Positions 62,999 to 64,000 of a stretch of DNA of 64,000 bases are shown one piece after another. Each line of letters begins with the position of its first letter. Position 1 is the first letter of the stretch. Where the stretch lies: positions 1-64,000 of the forward strand of contig NZ_AUDC01000010.1 in the NCBI RefSeq assembly GCF_000425265.1. Direction: 5' to 3'. The stretch comes from Maridesulfovibrio zosterae DSM 11974. Its GTDB lineage: Bacteria; Desulfobacterota; Desulfovibrionia; Desulfovibrionales; Desulfovibrionaceae. The notes beneath the pieces are model-generated. The model saw nothing but the letters and a program-made list of their open reading frames with translations, did no database searches and was not told the origin of the DNA. Position numbers and translations under genes: made by a program.

Positions 62999-64000
62999 AT
63001 GCCTACAAGACCAAATTATATACCGACAATACTTATTATTGATGATGAACCGTTTAATCTTGAATTTCTAGAAATAGTTTTAAAACAAAAAGGTTATAAC
63101 ACCCTTACTGCCACAAATGGCAGAGCCGGTCGCGATCTGGCTGAAGAAAAAAAACCGGACTTGATACTATTAGATATCATGATGCCCGGAGAGAATGGAT
63201 TTGAGTGTGCCTCAGTACTAAGACTATCCCCTGAGACATCAGAAATTCCATTTATTTTTCTTACAGCGTTAGATGATGTAAAAAATACAAACAAAGGATT
63301 TGATGCTGGAGCCGTAGACTTTATTGTAAAGCCATTTGACTATAAGGATGTTCTACATCGCATCAGAACCCATCTGCTTATTGCACAATGTGACCGCAGA
63401 ATGTTTTCAGGAAACAATCTCGTACCTGTAAATAGCCAGTATCAAAAACTGGAAAATATAAATATTAAGGCAAAGAGTTCTACATTTCGTGCCTCTACAG
63501 AGTCAACATCTGCCTTCATATATGAAGCAGCAATCATATCTGAAACAACTGAAGGCCATTTACTGTTATGCATAACGCCTAAAGATGAAATCAATAAAGT
63601 TTATTCAATCATAAAACAGCTTCTTTCAGAGAATACAGGGCCACTCTATTCTCCTGCCATAACTATGCGAAATATAGGCATGCAACTTAAAAAAGTTACA
63701 CAAGCCGACACAATTATATATGGTATCTTCTCAGTCCTTAATCGTGAAAGAGAAATTTTAACTGTTGTAAATGCAGGAGCATTACCCCTCATTTTTTTCC
63801 CTTCAAGCAATAAACCATCAATCCTGATCGAAAGACAGAGTGGGCCGCTAGGCTCTTTAGGTCGGGGTCTTCCACCCTGCTCAACTTATGATATGGGTAC
63901 GGGAGCGCGCCTTTTCATGTTCAACAGAGGAATGCTCACGAATTTTACAACCAATGGAGAAGCAATAAATACATTACGAAAACATTTTGAACTTTCAGCT
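62999..64000 (+). CDS. Receiver domain fused to a degenerate SpoIIE/PP2C-like domain (partial)
   Basis: The frame starts at 62999 and runs off the window end after 334 codons. Residues about 12-130 are a normal receiver: IIDDEP, phosphoacceptor in LLDIMMPGENG and lysine in VKPFD. Residues about 165-330 resemble a SpoIIE-type PP2C phosphatase (VVNAGALPLIFF and SGPLGSLGRG are recognisable). The metal-binding aspartate motifs are lost: IYEAAIISETTEGHLL and LLCITPKDE stand where GDWYD and GDVxGHG belong. GAGGG is upstream. It may regulate a partner-switch protein without hydrolysing phosphate. Confidence 0.8.
   Translation, partial: MPTRPNYIPTILIIDDEPFNLEFLEIVLKQKGYNTLTATNGRAGRDLAEEKKPDLILLDIMMPGENGFECASVLRLSPETSEIPFIFLTALDDVKNTNKGFDAGAVDFIVKPFDYKDVLHRIRTHLLIAQCDRRMFSGNNLVPVNSQYQKLENINIKAKSSTFRASTESTSAFIYEAAIISETTEGHLLLCITPKDEINKVYSIIKQLLSENTGPLYSPAITMRNIGMQLKKVTQADTIIYGIFSVLNREREILTVVNAGALPLIFFPSSNKPSILIERQSGPLGSLGRGLPPCSTYDMGTGARLFMFNRGMLTNFTTNGEAINTLRKHFELSA

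Noticed and set aside
1-64000. Insertion sequences, prophage, plasmid or rRNA operon
   Set aside because: No transposase, integrase, direct-repeat boundaries or 16S/23S sequence is seen; the genes are all core or regulatory.

Overview
The window looks like a chromosomal segment of a marine, mesophilic sulfate reducer of the Desulfovibrionaceae (Maridesulfovibrio-like). This is an inference from the moderate, AT-leaning base composition, the many sensor kinases, the fused IspDF, the RNase P RNA lying between ispDF and a zinc-ribbon gene, and the overall protein character. There are no insertion sequences, rRNA genes or CRISPR arrays. Almost everything is core genome: DNA polymerase III alpha (dnaE), cysS, serS, rpsA, rnpB, one CAU tRNA, htpX, an HtrA protease, glgP and ald.

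Layout. 0.3-6.2 kb: an SLC13-type transporter facing an outward promoter, then dnaE, queD and dtd. 6.3-11.4 kb: a forward cluster of an RsbW-like kinase, an RsbV-like STAS protein, a FapA/DUF342 protein, motA, motB and a CgeB-like glycosyltransferase. 11.6-13.6 kb: a very small reverse-strand gene with an in-frame UGA (candidate selenoprotein) and a CHASE4-like histidine kinase. 13.7-20.5 kb: cysS, a membrane-anchored protein, ispDF, rnpB, a zinc-ribbon protein, a Nif3-like protein, a tRNA and rfaE2. 20.6-26.1 kb: a CPBP protease, a YkgJ-type cysteine-cluster protein, a repeat-GT2 protein and a polysaccharide deacetylase-GT4 fusion. 26.1-29.7 kb: a polar amino-acid ABC transporter whose two permeases are fused in one chain. 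30.1-36 kb: a FlrC/FlbD-like sigma-54 activator with a dead receiver, serS, pncC, an OprB-like porin and thpR. 36.2-41 kb: htrA, htpX and a Cache-PAS-PAS kinase. 41.3-45.5 kb: a 1389-residue FecR-RTX secreted protein. 45.5-50.9 kb: two tiny TM/coiled-coil proteins, a receiver-TPR protein, an MBL hydrolase, sppA and rpsA. 51-56.5 kb: phoU, pstB behind a Pho box, an AMIN protein and glgP. 57-64 kb: a MucR-like regulator, a second motB without motA, a MASE1/kinase/receiver operon, ald, and the start of a receiver-SpoIIE-like protein that runs off the end.

Recurring themes are signalling proteins whose catalytic or phosphoacceptor residues are missing (the FlrC-like receiver, the receiver-TPR protein, the terminal PP2C-like domain), motility (two MotB paralogues, MotA, the sigma-54 activator) and cell-surface glycan or adhesin functions.

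The most novel signal is the 52-codon reverse gene at 11632-11790. It has its own -35 box, a good ribosome binding site, one transmembrane helix, an in-frame UGA, a bacterial-SECIS-like hairpin at the right distance, and a Gly/Ser-rich tail with a GGCGG motif ending in TAA.
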